A stretch of DNA of 64,000 nucleotides from CBDEUK01 sp965250225. Lineage in GTDB: Bacteria; Pseudomonadota; Gammaproteobacteria; Eutrophobiales; Eutrophobiaceae. Below the pieces are notes generated by a model. It was not told the DNA's origin, ran no database searches, and saw nothing but the letters and a program-made list of their open reading frames with translations. Position 1 is the first letter of the stretch. The number at the start of each line of letters is the position of its first letter. Position numbers and translations under genes: made by a program. Shown one piece after another: positions 51,388 to 61,797 of this stretch. The DNA is taken from positions 1-64,000 of the forward strand of contig CBDFNQ010000025.1 in the NCBI GenBank assembly GCA_965250225.1, in the 5' to 3' direction.

Positions 51388-54300
51388 TTATAAACCATCT
51401 TGGGCAAAGGGTTTATAAGTTAAATTAACATTTTCGCTACCAAGTGAAACCTTCAGCTTATCAAGCAACTCCTCAGTAATGCTAAGCCCCCAATCTTTAC
51501 CGAGGTGCATATGACAACAAGCGTCACCGTTATCGTAAGATAAAAAGACCGGGGTTTGCCCCCGGTTATACGTAGATAAAGTTGTCTTCAAATCGTCAAT
51601 CCCACCATTAGTCAATTGTTTCATATGAACAGAAAGAACCAGACGTGCATGAAGTGTACGATATTCATCAAGACTGTATATCTCCCTGCCCTCTATCGAT
51701 TTGCCTGACGCTGTATAATCATCTGCTTTCACTTCGCCACGCACAACAATCAACTGATCTTTTAATAATAAATGGCGGTATTTCTGAAAAGGCTCAGAAT
51801 ACACTGTCATGACGGCATGGGCGGTATTATCATCAAGTCGAACCTCAGCCATTTTCCCTCGACTAGTATTCCGTACGCGGATACTGTGAACATAAGCTGC
51901 CGCAGTTACCGAACCCATTTTAAGCACTCGAAGTGGACGGCTAACGAAATGATTTAATTCCGCCTGATAGCGTTCTATCGGGTGACCCCGCAAATAAAAA
52001 CCGAGTGATTCTTTTTCTCGTTTTAATCGTTCATCATCTGACCAATCATGCGCTGTTATAAATTCACTGTGTTCTGGTTGCTCGGAAGTGACATCATTTA
52101 ATGCATCAAAGCCAAAGACATCAATCTGACCACTATTTTTATTCTTGTCGTACTGTTCAGCCAGTTGTATTGCTTTATCCAGACTGGCCATCAGACTACT
52201 ACGCGATGGCCCCAGTGCATCTATTGCGCCGGAATTAATCCCAGCTTCTAACACCCTTCGATTTACTTTTTGTAGATTAACCCGCCGGCAGAAATCGAAG
52301 AGGTCACGAAAAGCACCATTTTCCTCAACCTCTTGCAAAATGCTTTCAATCGCAGCTTCGCCAACGCCTTTAATGGCCCCCAGTCCATAGAGTATGGTTT
52401 TGTCGTCAGCAACAGTAAATGTATATTGGCTACTATTCATATCTGGAGGATGCAGGACAATACCCATGTCTTTGATTTCTGAACGTAACATAACGACTTT
52501 ATCGGTGTTATCCATATCCGATGACAAAACAGCAGCCATGAATGCAGCTGGGTAATGAGCTTTCAGCCAAGCCGTTTGATAAGCAATCAGGGCATATGCG
52601 GCAGAATGTGATTTATTAAAACCATAGCCAGCAAATTTTTCCATCAAGGCAAAGATATAATTTGCAATTTTCGCCTCAACACCGCGAGCGACCGCGCCTT
52701 TAGTAAATATCTCTCCCTGTTTCGCCATTTCCTCAGGCTTTTTCTTACCCATAGCTCGGCGCAATAAATCTGCAGCTCCTAAAGTATAACCCGCCAGAAC
52801 TTGAGCGATCTGCATCACCTGTTCCTGATATAAAATTACACCATGTGTTGGTTTTAATATCGGTTCCAGTTCTGGATGTGGATAGACAACTGCAGAACGA
52901 CCGTGTTTACGTTCGACATAATCATCCACCATGCCTGATTGTAAAGGCCCGGGTCTAAACAGTGCGACTAATGCGATCAGATCATCAAATTTATCAGGCG
53001 CTAAACGCCCAATAAGTTTTTTCATCCCATCGGATTCCAGTTGAAAGACCGCAGTAGTTTCCATTTTCTGAATCAATCGATAACACGATTCATCATTCAA
53101 TGGAATATCAGCTATGTTCAGTGGCTCCTGATTATTTTTTTGACGAGCAATATTAATATCACGTACAGTCCAGTCGATGATAGTTAACGTTCGAAGACCA
53201 AGAAAATCAAACTTGACGAGACCCACTGTCTCCACATCATGCATATCAAATTGACTAACGGTTGCAGTCGAACCTTGTTCACAATACAAAGGCATATAAT
53301 GTGTAAGCGGTTCAGGTGCGATAATTAGACCACCGGCATGTTTGCCTGCATTTCTGCTTAAGCCTTCTAGTTTTAAAGCAAGGTCGATCAATGTTTTTAC
53401 ATCATCTTCAGATTTGAAACGTTGCCTGAGGAGTTCTTCACTGGCCAAAGCTTTCTCAAGGGTGATGCCTATTTCAAACGGTATCAGTTTTGCTATTTGA
53501 TCGACAAAACCATAAGGATATCCGAGCACGCGTCCAACATCACGCACCACGGCCTTGGCTGCCATGCTACCGTAAGTAATAATTTGTGAAACATGATCAC
53601 GACCGTATTTTTCAGCGACGTACTCAATGACTTCGTCACGTCTATCCATACAGAAATCCACATCAAAATCAGGCAATGAGACTCTTTCAGGATTTAGAAA
53701 ACGCTCAAATAATAATTCATATTGAATGGGGTCAAGTTCCGTAATACCCAGGGCATATGCAACCAGAGAACCTGCACCTGAACCACGGCCGGGACCAACC
53801 GGAATGCCATTATCTTTGGCCCATTGAATAAAGTCTGCCACGATCAAAAAATATCCTGGGAAACCCATCTGTGAGATCACATCCAGTTCAAGATCTAAAC
53901 GTTGTTCATATTCTTTTTGATTAACACTCTCATCAAGCGTTTTAAGTATGTTACTCAAACCGAGTTTTGATTGTTCTCTCATCCAGCTTTCTTGATCAAA
54001 ACTTTCCGGCACTGGAAAATCAGGTAAATAATGTTCACCTAAGGTCAATTCAAGGTTACAACGTCTGGCAATTTCAACAGTATTTTCTATTGCCTCAGGA
54101 ATATCCTTGAATAACGTCTGCATCTCTTCAACAGTTCTGAGATATTGTTGATCACTGTACTGTCTGGGCCGACGATTATCATTCAAGGTATAACCTTGTT
54201 GAATACAAATACGTGCCTCATGTGCCTCATAATCCTCCTGATTTAGAAAACACACATCATTGGTGGCAACGACGGGCAATTCAGTTTTAATAGCTAAGTT

Positions 54301-54855
54301 CACAGCAGAAGCAATATAAGTTTCTTCGTTTTCGCGTCCTGTTCGTTGTAATTCGAGATAAAACCGATTCGGAAATAACGTTTGGTATTCTTCAACTAAT
54401 TGATTAGTTAAATTTTGATTACCCATTAACAATGATTGGCCAATATCACCATTCCTGGCACCTGACAAACAAATTAATCCATCTGTCTGTTGTGGCAACC
54501 AGTTTTTCTTCACATAGGCCACACCCTGTGATTGGCCTTCCTGGAAACTGCGTGTTATTAGGCGTGTTAAATTATGGTAACCCTGTATACCCTGACACAA
54601 CAGGATCAACGGATGTGATTTTCGAGCATCTTGTTCTGAAATTATTCTCAGTTCTGCGCCAACGATGGGTTTAATTCCCAGCTGTTGAGCCGCTTGATAA
54701 TATTTTACGGTTGAAAATAAATTGCCTATTTCAGTCAATGCCATTGCAGGCATTTGGTAAGACTGTAAGCTTGATGTCATTCCATTTATTCTAAGCAACC
54801 CATCTACTAATGAGTATTCAGAATGGACATGCAAATGGACGAAAGAACCTGGCAT
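51388..54855 (-). CDS. dnaE: DNA polymerase III alpha subunit
   Basis: A 1155-residue replicative polymerase, normal for DnaE. The N-terminal PHP domain has FVHLHVHSEYSLVDGL. The palm carries GPGRGSGAGSLVAYALG and LPDFDVDFCMDRRDEV, with the catalytic Asp residues. The fingers region has GHAGGLIIAP-like NAGKHAGGLII, and FNKSHSAAYALIAYQTAWLK. The C-terminal OB fold (VTAAAYVHSIRVRNTSRGKM) and tail are complete. It sits between rnhB (5 bases upstream) and accA. No frameshift is seen over 3.4 kb. Confidence 0.97.
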   Translation of the reverse strand: MPGSFVHLHVHSEYSLVDGLLRINGMTSSLQSYQMPAMALTEIGNLFSTVKYYQAAQQLGIKPIVGAELRIISEQDARKSHPLILLCQGIQGYHNLTRLITRSFQEGQSQGVAYVKKNWLPQQTDGLICLSGARNGDIGQSLLMGNQNLTNQLVEEYQTLFPNRFYLELQRTGRENEETYIASAVNLAIKTELPVVATNDVCFLNQEDYEAHEARICIQQGYTLNDNRRPRQYSDQQYLRTVEEMQTLFKDIPEAIENTVEIARRCNLELTLGEHYLPDFPVPESFDQESWMREQSKLGLSNILKTLDESVNQKEYEQRLDLELDVISQMGFPGYFLIVADFIQWAKDNGIPVGPGRGSGAGSLVAYALGITELDPIQYELLFERFLNPERVSLPDFDVDFCMDRRDEVIEYVAEKYGRDHVSQIITYGSMAAKAVVRDVGRVLGYPYGFVDQIAKLIPFEIGITLEKALASEELLRQRFKSEDDVKTLIDLALKLEGLSRNAGKHAGGLIIAPEPLTHYMPLYCEQGSTATVSQFDMHDVETVGLVKFDFLGLRTLTIIDWTVRDINIARQKNNQEPLNIADIPLNDESCYRLIQKMETTAVFQLESDGMKKLIGRLAPDKFDDLIALVALFRPGPLQSGMVDDYVERKHGRSAVVYPHPELEPILKPTHGVILYQEQVMQIAQVLAGYTLGAADLLRRAMGKKKPEEMAKQGEIFTKGAVARGVEAKIANYIFALMEKFAGYGFNKSHSAAYALIAYQTAWLKAHYPAAFMAAVLSSDMDNTDKVVMLRSEIKDMGIVLHPPDMNSSQYTFTVADDKTILYGLGAIKGVGEAAIESILQEVEENGAFRDLFDFCRRVNLQKVNRRVLEAGINSGAIDALGPSRSSLMASLDKAIQLAEQYDKNKNSGQIDVFGFDALNDVTSEQPEHSEFITAHDWSDDERLKREKESLGFYLRGHPIERYQAELNHFVSRPLRVLKMGSVTAAAYVHSIRVRNTSRGKMAEVRLDDNTAHAVMTVYSEPFQKYRHLLLKDQLIVVRGEVKADDYTASGKSIEGREIYSLDEYRTLHARLVLSVHMKQLTNGGIDDLKTTLSTYNRGQTPVFLSYDNGDACCHMHLGKDWGLSITEELLDKLKVSLGSENVNLTYKPFAQDGL

Positions 54856-54860
54856 GATCG

Positions 54861-55457
54861 TTAGGCTTTATCCAGCAATGTGCGAACAGGAGCAAAAGAA
54901 CGTCGATGCACAGGAGAGACTCCACACGCTTGTAAGGCTTCAATATGTTGCTTTGTCGGATAACCCTTGTGTTTTGCAAAACCATATTCAGGATATAGTG
55001 CTTCTAATTTCACCATTTCATTATCACGATATACTTTTGCAATAATTGATGCGGCACTAATAGCTGGAATTTTACTATCACCTTTTACAATTGCTTCAAC
55101 TGGCAATAAAATATCCGGACATTTATTACCGTCAACTTGAACGAAGTCAGGTATAGTTTTTAATTTTTCGATAGCTCTTTTCATTGCCAACAAGCTGGCT
55201 TGAAGAATATTTATATTATCGATCTCATCAATTTCCGCCCTCGCAATAGACCATGATACTGACTGTTGTTTGATCTCTTGCGCCAATATTTCCCGTTTTT
55301 TTTCACTGATCTTTTTTGAATCTGCCAAACCGTCCAGATGAAAATGATCTGGTAATATAACTGCAGCTGCAACAACTGGTCCGGCAAGTGGTCCGCGACC
55401 AACTTCGTCAACTCCGGCGATATAAAATAGTTGTTTGTGTGAATTCGTTTGATTCAT
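54861..55457 (-). CDS. rnhB: Ribonuclease HII
   Basis: A 198-residue RNase HII, which removes ribonucleotides from DNA. The catalytic DEDD set is visible: IAGVDEVGRGPLAGPVV (D, E), FVQVDGNKCPD (D) and AIVKGDSKIPAISAASIIAK (D). The KHKGYPTKQH segment is typical of the family. Its start overlaps the lpxB stop by four bases (ATGA), and dnaE follows after 5 bases. Confidence 0.96.
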   Translation of the reverse strand: MNQTNSHKQLFYIAGVDEVGRGPLAGPVVAAAVILPDHFHLDGLADSKKISEKKREILAQEIKQQSVSWSIARAEIDEIDNINILQASLLAMKRAIEKLKTIPDFVQVDGNKCPDILLPVEAIVKGDSKIPAISAASIIAKVYRDNEMVKLEALYPEYGFAKHKGYPTKQHIEALQACGVSPVHRRSFAPVRTLLDKA

Positions 55458-56593
55458 TTCTTTTCAAGTAAATTTAAAACAGCATTGCCTGCACTATTTT
55501 GATCATCGTGGATTAGTGTTTTATGTATTTCTGTAAAACGTGTAATCAATTCATGGCTTTTGTTTTCGTCATTAATAAATTCAAACAGTGAAGCAGCCAG
55601 CTTCTCAGGCTCACAATCATTTTGAAGTAATTCTGCAACTAATCTTTCTCCTGCAAGCAAATTGGGTAAAGAAACATAAGGTACTTTTAGTAAACTCATG
55701 ATTAATTTATAGGTAAACCAATTGGCTTTATAAGCAACAACCATGGGACGTTTCATCAACAATGTTTCAAATGTTGCTGTACCAGAAGCTAGCAAGACAC
55801 AATCAGCGGCTGCCAGCACAGAACGTGTTTTACCCACATACAATTCAACCTTTAATTCAGGAGCAATTTTTTCTTTGATTGATAAAAATAAATTACTGGC
55901 TCTCTGATCGCGTAATCCACAGATAAAACGCAAATTTGATTGTTTTTTATGACATATTTTGCAGGCATTGAGAAATGGTTCTGTTAAACGAGAAATTTCC
56001 CCAGGCCGTGAACCAGGTAATAATGCGACGGTATACTTACCAGCATCAAGATTTAATTCCTTTCTTGCCGCAATATGATCATTTATCAATGGGATTTCAT
56101 TCGCCAATGGGTGGCCTACAAACTTAACCGGTATATCATTCTTTTTATAATAATGTTCTTCAAACGGAAACAAGATCAACATCAGATCTGTAGATTTTGC
56201 AATGGTCTTTAATCGATGTTCTCGCCAGGCCCAGACAGAAGGACTGACGTAATGCACTGTCTTAATACCTTCCTTACGTAATGTCTTTTCAATAGAAAGG
56301 GTAAAATCTGGTGAATCTATTCCAATGAATACATCAGGAGGATGTTGCATGAAATATTTTTTTATACTTCTTTGCATCCCAAGCAATTCAAAATAACGGC
56401 CCAGTATTTCAAAAATTCCTATAACTGAAAGACGCTCCATGTCATAGAGTGAATTACAACCTTGAGAGGTTAATTTCTCACCACCGATGCCTTCAATCAC
56501 AACATCAGGATATTTTTTTTTAATTGATTGTATTAAGGCAGCACCAAGATTATCGCCAGAAGGTTCGCCTGTGACAATTCCGATGCGAAGCAT
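55454..56593 (-). CDS. lpxB: Lipid-A-disaccharide synthase
   Basis: A 379-residue GT-B glycosyltransferase (family 19) that joins UDP-2,3-diacylglucosamine to lipid X at the inner membrane. The N-terminal GIVTGEPSGDNLGAALI, the central IDSPDFTLSIEKTLRKEGI and TVHYVSPSVWAWREHRLKTI, and the donor-site ALLPGSRPGEISRL and LLASGTATFETLLMKRPMVV are all conserved. It follows lpxA by 50 bases and overlaps rnhB. Confidence 0.96.
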   Translation of the reverse strand: MLRIGIVTGEPSGDNLGAALIQSIKKKYPDVVIEGIGGEKLTSQGCNSLYDMERLSVIGIFEILGRYFELLGMQRSIKKYFMQHPPDVFIGIDSPDFTLSIEKTLRKEGIKTVHYVSPSVWAWREHRLKTIAKSTDLMLILFPFEEHYYKKNDIPVKFVGHPLANEIPLINDHIAARKELNLDAGKYTVALLPGSRPGEISRLTEPFLNACKICHKKQSNLRFICGLRDQRASNLFLSIKEKIAPELKVELYVGKTRSVLAAADCVLLASGTATFETLLMKRPMVVAYKANWFTYKLIMSLLKVPYVSLPNLLAGERLVAELLQNDCEPEKLAASLFEFINDENKSHELITRFTEIHKTLIHDDQNSAGNAVLNLLEKK

Positions 56594-56643
56594 TCTTTAA
56601 GTCAAATACATTGATTTATAAGAGTGATAACGTTACGCATTTA

Positions 56644-57417
56644 CTAACGCGAAATACCACGAGATGAATTTTTTACGAAAGTTAAGAAACGTTCAATTTT
56701 CTCAGATTTATTAGCTAAAACCTGAAGTTTTTGAATGGCATCTTGTAAACTATTCCCCTCTCGATACAAAATTTTATATGCCTTTTTGAGTTCATTAATC
56801 TCTTCGGCGTTAAACCCATGTCGTTTTAAACCTTCACGATTCAGTCCACTGGGCTTTGCTGTATTACCTGACACAATTAAATAAGGAGGAATATCTTTTA
56901 CTATTACTGAAGATATGGCAGAAAAGCTATAGGCACCGATATGACAAAATTGGTGAACCCCTGTGAAGCCACCAAGAATAACATAGTCATCGATACGTGC
57001 ATGACCAGCAAGTGTTGTGTTATTGGCAAAGACGGTATTGTCACCAACAATACAATCATGGGCAATATGCACATAAGCCATGATCCAGTTGTTATTACCC
57101 AATACTGTTTTGCCCCCACCATCACTTGTCCCTCTATTGATCGAGCAATATTCGCGGATAACATTCTCCTCACCAATTTCCAGTACCGAGTTGTCTTCTC
57201 CCAGATATTTTTTATCTTGTGGGTCTTCCCCTATGGAACAAAAATGTGAAATCTTTGTGTTTTTTCCGATACGAGTGGGGCCTTTAATGACAGTGTGCGA
57301 TCCGATTTCACAACCATCAGAAATTTCGACATTGGCATGGACAATTGAATAGGGACCTACTTTAATTGAATCTGCAAGCTTGGCACCGGGATCAATAATG
57401 GCAGCAGGATCTATCAA
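56644..57417 (-). CDS. lpxA: UDP-N-acetylglucosamine acyltransferase
   Basis: A 257-residue left-handed beta-helix enzyme, the first step of lipid A synthesis. Hexapeptide repeats run through the first 190 residues. The catalytic His is in AYVHIAHDCIVGDNTVFANN, and the GGFTGVHQFCHIGAYSFS and KDIPPYLIVSGN segments are conserved. A short helical C-terminus (FNAEEINELKKAYKILYREG) completes it. Its start overlaps the fabZ stop by four bases. Confidence 0.96.
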   Translation of the reverse strand: MIDPAAIIDPGAKLADSIKVGPYSIVHANVEISDGCEIGSHTVIKGPTRIGKNTKISHFCSIGEDPQDKKYLGEDNSVLEIGEENVIREYCSINRGTSDGGGKTVLGNNNWIMAYVHIAHDCIVGDNTVFANNTTLAGHARIDDYVILGGFTGVHQFCHIGAYSFSAISSVIVKDIPPYLIVSGNTAKPSGLNREGLKRHGFNAEEINELKKAYKILYREGNSLQDAIQKLQVLANKSEKIERFLTFVKNSSRGISR

Positions 57418-57863
57418 CCTTTTTTATCCGCTACCATCGTTAATAACTCACCTGACGCAACCTTTTTTCCATCAACTATTGCCGAGGTTGTGAAACGCCA
57501 GATACCAGCACGCACTTTGTTAAATGTAACATTAATCACTAACTGGTCACCCGGGATTACAGGCTGCTTAAACCGAACCTTATCAATACCAACAAGATAA
57601 TAAATTGCATCATCTACTGGTCGTTCTTCCATTGAAACTGCTCCAAGTAGCGCCGCTGCCTGTGCCATAGTCTCTGTGATCAACACACCTGGAAAAATAG
57701 CTTGCTCGGGGAAATGTCCCTGAAAACAAGGTTCATTGACTGTTACATTTTTTATCGCAGTCAAGTACTCATAATTCTTATAGTCAGTCACTTTATCAAC
57801 TAACAAAAATGGATAACGATGCGGAAGATAAGTTTTAATTTCTTCGCTACTAAGAGTTGGCAT
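57414..57863 (-). CDS. fabZ: 3-hydroxyacyl-ACP dehydratase
   Basis: A 149-residue hot-dog fold dehydratase of fatty acid elongation. The catalytic His and Glu are in GHFPEQAIFPGVLITETMAQ, and the start LPHRYPFLLVDKV is typical. It is placed between lpxD and lpxA as in E. coli, where it balances the supply of 3-hydroxymyristoyl-ACP for lipid A. Confidence 0.96.
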   Translation of the reverse strand: MPTLSSEEIKTYLPHRYPFLLVDKVTDYKNYEYLTAIKNVTVNEPCFQGHFPEQAIFPGVLITETMAQAAALLGAVSMEERPVDDAIYYLVGIDKVRFKQPVIPGDQLVINVTFNKVRAGIWRFTTSAIVDGKKVASGELLTMVADKKG

Positions 57864-57895
57864 ATGAGTGTTCCCAGTCAGTGTAATTTAGTCGT

Positions 57896-58906
57896 CTATT
57901 TTTTTTCAAGTTGTGTTATTCGTTCGGCCATTTTTTCCAATCTATTAAACCTTGCAACATTTTTACGCCAGGTAAGATTATCCTTCAATGGAATGCCAGA
58001 GGAATAAACACCTGGTTTGTTAACGGACTTACTAACAAATGCAAAACCGGTAAAGACAGCATCATCACAAATAGTAAGATGTCCGCCGAAACCAGAGCCA
58101 CCACCCAGCATACAACGTTTGCCGATGTGTGTGCTGCCAGAGATACCCGTGCATGCGGCTATGGCTGTATATTCACCAATATAACAATTGTGTGCTATCT
58201 GTACCTGATTATCGATTTTAACACCAGTCTTGATAATCGTATTATCTATCGCTCCACGGTCTATAGTGGTATTAGCACCAATTTCGACATTGTTTTCTAT
58301 AATCACTGAGCCAATTTGAGGGATTTTTCTCCAGGCATCTTTATCTTTCACTAAACCAAATCCATCAGCGCCTATCACTACACCTGGATGTAAAATAACA
58401 CCCGATCCAATTTGAACGTCATTGCAAATTGTCACATTCGAATGGATCAAACAATCAGCACTGATAGATACATTGTCACCAACAACAGTACCTGGGTTAA
58501 TGATCACATCGTCACCAACAATCGTGTTTTCACCAATGATAACAGCAGCGGCAATATTAGCTGACTTCGAAATGATAGCGGAACCACTAACGATTGCTTT
58601 TGAAGAAATCTTCCCTGGTTTTTTTTTCGGTGGGTGAAATAACTCTACTACCTTGCAAAATCCGAGATGTGGATCTTGCATGATCAATGCATTCTTGAGT
58701 CGGCTATCGGTGAAGTCTTTTGTAGAAAGTATGACAGCAGAGGCCCTGGTACTGGACAAATGCTTTTTATATAAACTGTTGGCTATAAAACTGATTTGGC
58801 CTTCTTCTGCAGATGCAACTGTAGCAACACCATGTATTTTACAATCAGGATCACCATGTAGTTCCGCATTTATCTTTTCAGCAAGTTCACCCAGTAAATA
58901 AGACAT
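57896..58906 (-). CDS. lpxD: UDP-3-O-(3-hydroxyacyl)glucosamine N-acyltransferase
   Basis: A 336-residue trimeric acyltransferase, third step of lipid A synthesis. An N-terminal uridine-binding domain (ISFIANSLYKKHLSSTRASA) is followed by hexapeptide repeats. The catalytic His lies in KIDNQVQIAHNCYIGEYTAI; GADGFGLVKDKDAWRKIPQI and the C-terminal helical SGIPLKDNLTWRKNVARFN are also conserved. It lies between skp and fabZ. Confidence 0.96.
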   Translation of the reverse strand: MSYLLGELAEKINAELHGDPDCKIHGVATVASAEEGQISFIANSLYKKHLSSTRASAVILSTKDFTDSRLKNALIMQDPHLGFCKVVELFHPPKKKPGKISSKAIVSGSAIISKSANIAAAVIIGENTIVGDDVIINPGTVVGDNVSISADCLIHSNVTICNDVQIGSGVILHPGVVIGADGFGLVKDKDAWRKIPQIGSVIIENNVEIGANTTIDRGAIDNTIIKTGVKIDNQVQIAHNCYIGEYTAIAACTGISGSTHIGKRCMLGGGSGFGGHLTICDDAVFTGFAFVSKSVNKPGVYSSGIPLKDNLTWRKNVARFNRLEKMAERITQLEKK

Positions 58907-58934
58907 TGCATAGGAACCTGTTTACCATCCAATA

Positions 58935-59447
58935 TTATCTGTTTTTGAGCTTCTCGATAACCAGTCCACTGATATCAACCTTTGGACTGGCGTATATGAC
59001 ACCTTCGCCTAAAATAAGATCAAAATTATTTTCTTTCGCAACTTCATTAATGGTTTCTACGATACTTTTCTGGATCTTTGCAAACTCTTCATTGCGACGG
59101 AAATTCAAATCTTCGCGGAACTCTTCCTGCTCACGTCTAAGCTCTCGCTTATCAGCAACAAGGTCACGTTCGAGTTTTTTGCGCTCGGTTTCACTCATAA
59201 TAGCACCATCTTTGGCTAGCTTATCTTCCATTTCTTTGAGCTTTTTTTGTTTAGCTACCAGTTTTCTGTCGACTGGAGCAAATTCCTTTTCAATTTTCTT
59301 TTTTGCTTCTGCTGCCTGGGGCGATTGTTCCAGTATGCGTAATGCATTGACAGCAGCGACTTTTATTTCTTCTGCATAACTGACTACTGGCATGGAAATA
59401 CACAGAGCCATTATGCAAGTAGTTAATAATTTGTATGTGTTTTTCAA
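58935..59447 (-). CDS. skp: Periplasmic chaperone Skp/OmpH
   Basis: A 170-residue secreted chaperone that carries unfolded outer-membrane proteins to BamA. A signal peptide (TTCIMALCISMPVVSYA) precedes IKVAAVNALRILEQSPQAAE, then a highly charged coiled coil (KKKIEKEFAPVDRKLVAKQK and onward), and the terminal DLILGEGVIYASPKVDISGL strand. The order bamA-skp-lpxD supports it. Confidence 0.94.
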   Translation of the reverse strand: MKNTYKLLTTCIMALCISMPVVSYAEEIKVAAVNALRILEQSPQAAEAKKKIEKEFAPVDRKLVAKQKKLKEMEDKLAKDGAIMSETERKKLERDLVADKRELRREQEEFREDLNFRRNEEFAKIQKSIVETINEVAKENNFDLILGEGVIYASPKVDISGLVIEKLKNR

Positions 59448-59471
59448 GTTTCTACTCCGTCTAAAAAGAAC

Positions 59472-61775
59472 TTAAAATGAAGTTCCGAATGTAAATTGAA
59501 AAGGCTGTGTTTCGTCCCCAGACTTGTCACCGAATGGCTGAGCGATACTAACACTGACTAGACCAAAAGGTGAGACCCAAATTCCTGCAAGACCAGCCGA
59601 ATAACGTAATTCTCCGACATCAAAATCTTCGTTAGCACCAAAGACATTTCCTGCATCTATAAAGGTAGAGAAGCGCAAATTTTTCACGTCTTCCAGAAAC
59701 GGAACGGGCAAAATAACTTCAGCACCAGTGAAAACCCGAAAATCACCACCCAATGGACGTCCCAGGGAATCCTTGGGGCCTAATGTGTTTTCTTCATAGC
59801 CACGAACTGATTTTGGACCGCCAGCATAAAAATTCTCAAAAAATGGTAAGCTGATAGTGTCACCATAACCATCACCATAACCAATATCGCCTTTGATTGA
59901 AAATATAAAATTTTCAACAATTTCCGTAAACCATTGTGTTCGATATGCTATTTTATAAAATTGAAGTTCGTCACCAAATGATGGCAGTCCCACTTCCGCA
60001 GTAATACGATGAAGAATACCGCTATCTGGCAATATGGTCTTATTCCGCGTGTCGTAGCTAAAACTATTACTCCAACGAAGAATATTGAATTGATCGCCAT
60101 TTGCAGTAATAAAATCACTGATTTCAGTCGCAGTCACTGTATCCACATCAATTTCAGTGCTTTCCAGACTCAGGCTGGTGAAAAAACGATTATATTCAGT
60201 AACAGGAATACCAAAACTGACACTCCCACCGCCAACGGTCGAATTGAAACGGGTGATATTCGCGTTTGAGGCATCTGTTTGCCGATAAAAAGCAGAAAAT
60301 CCACGACTGATACCATCGATTGTCCAATAGGGATTTTCATAGCCCAGAGAATATTCAGTATTTACCTCACTATTATTAAAGCCTATGTTGACACGTTTTC
60401 CACTACCCAGAAAGTTTTCCTGAGAAATCCTGGCAGATAGTATCAATCCCTGACTCTGTGAAAAACCAAGACCGGCGCTAAATTGCCCTCCCGGATTCTC
60501 CTCTACCATGAATTTCACATCAACCTGATCCGTCGTGCCTGCAACAGCAGGCGTTTCAACATTGACGCCTTTAAAATACCCCAAACGTTGCAGACGCACC
60601 TTGCTTCGCTCGACTTTTGTTGTCGAAATCCAGCCACCTTCCTGTTGGCGCATTTCTCGACGTAATACCTCATCTCTAGTGGTGTCATTACCAGAGAAAT
60701 TAATCCGTCTAACATACACCCGTTTACCAGGGTCGATAAAGAATGATAATTTTACCGTGTTATTATCATTGTTAATCTCGGGCACGGCGTTCACATTAGC
60801 AAAGGCATAGCCTTCATTACCAATCACATCAGAAATATTACTGGTACTTTTTGTGACAAATTGTCTTGAAAATAATTCACCTTGATGAATTTCCAGAACT
60901 TCAAAAAGATCCTCTTCCGGAACAATTAATTCGCCAGAAAGTTTAACCTCAGACACAATGAACTGCTCACCTTCAGATATATTGACCGTGATATATATAT
61001 CTTTTTTGTCTGGCGTAATAGACACCTGTGTTGAATTGATATTAAAATTAATATAGCCATTATCCAGGTAAAAAGAGCGCAAGGACTCCAGATCAGCAGA
61101 CAACTTTGGTTTTGAATATTGATCGACCTTGGTGAAAAACGATATTAAGGTAGGCGTACTGAGTTTGAATTGCTTAAGCAACTTATCCTCATCAAAGGTT
61201 TTATTGCCAACAATATTAATTTGCTTGATTCTGGCAGCAATACCTTCTGATATATCAATGTCGACAGAAACACGATTATTATCAAGCTCGGTCACTTTCG
61301 ATTCAATGTGCACTGCGTATTTACCCAGTGAGAAATACTGCCGCCGCAGCTCACGTTCCAGAGTATCCAGTTGCGATTTATCAAAAACACGCCCTTCTGC
61401 AAAACCAATCTGGCGCAGTCCGTCGATCAACTCATCGGTATCAATGTCTTCATTACCATTTAAGGCGATAGTACCAATTGACGGCCTTTCCTCAACAAAA
61501 ACGATCAGGACATTGCCTTCTCGTTCTAGATAAATATCCTCAAACAGCCCTGTTTTAAACAGACTACGTACTGCTTCACCCGAACGCTGATCATTAAACT
61601 CATCACCCACCTTCATGGGCAGGTAGTTAAAGACGGTGCCAGGCGTTAGTCGTTGCAAACCTTCTACCCTTATGTCATCAATAATGAAACTATCAACAGC
61701 ATAAACCGTGTGAACAGCCGAAATGAAAACAATAGAAACGTAAAGCAAAACCTTAGATAATTTACATATCTTCAT
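59472..61775 (-). CDS. bamA: Outer membrane assembly factor BamA
   Basis: About 767 residues. A signal peptide (VLLYVSIVFISAVHTVYA) is followed by five POTRA domains: FIIDDIRVEGLQRLTPGTVF starts the first and RVYVRRINFSGNDTTRDEVL the fifth. A 16-strand beta-barrel follows, with GYENPYWTIDGISRGFSAFY, GGPKSVRGYEENTLGP (the conserved VRGY loop) and the C-terminal Phe (FGTSF). BamA inserts beta-barrel proteins in the outer membrane. ATG 61775 is chosen; a TTG at 61805 overlaps rseP and would add ten residues before the signal peptide. Confidence 0.96.
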   Translation of the reverse strand: MKICKLSKVLLYVSIVFISAVHTVYAVDSFIIDDIRVEGLQRLTPGTVFNYLPMKVGDEFNDQRSGEAVRSLFKTGLFEDIYLEREGNVLIVFVEERPSIGTIALNGNEDIDTDELIDGLRQIGFAEGRVFDKSQLDTLERELRRQYFSLGKYAVHIESKVTELDNNRVSVDIDISEGIAARIKQINIVGNKTFDEDKLLKQFKLSTPTLISFFTKVDQYSKPKLSADLESLRSFYLDNGYINFNINSTQVSITPDKKDIYITVNISEGEQFIVSEVKLSGELIVPEEDLFEVLEIHQGELFSRQFVTKSTSNISDVIGNEGYAFANVNAVPEINNDNNTVKLSFFIDPGKRVYVRRINFSGNDTTRDEVLRREMRQQEGGWISTTKVERSKVRLQRLGYFKGVNVETPAVAGTTDQVDVKFMVEENPGGQFSAGLGFSQSQGLILSARISQENFLGSGKRVNIGFNNSEVNTEYSLGYENPYWTIDGISRGFSAFYRQTDASNANITRFNSTVGGGSVSFGIPVTEYNRFFTSLSLESTEIDVDTVTATEISDFITANGDQFNILRWSNSFSYDTRNKTILPDSGILHRITAEVGLPSFGDELQFYKIAYRTQWFTEIVENFIFSIKGDIGYGDGYGDTISLPFFENFYAGGPKSVRGYEENTLGPKDSLGRPLGGDFRVFTGAEVILPVPFLEDVKNLRFSTFIDAGNVFGANEDFDVGELRYSAGLAGIWVSPFGLVSVSIAQPFGDKSGDETQPFQFTFGTSF

Positions 61776-61797
61776 AAATTTTATAGTTATTTTAATT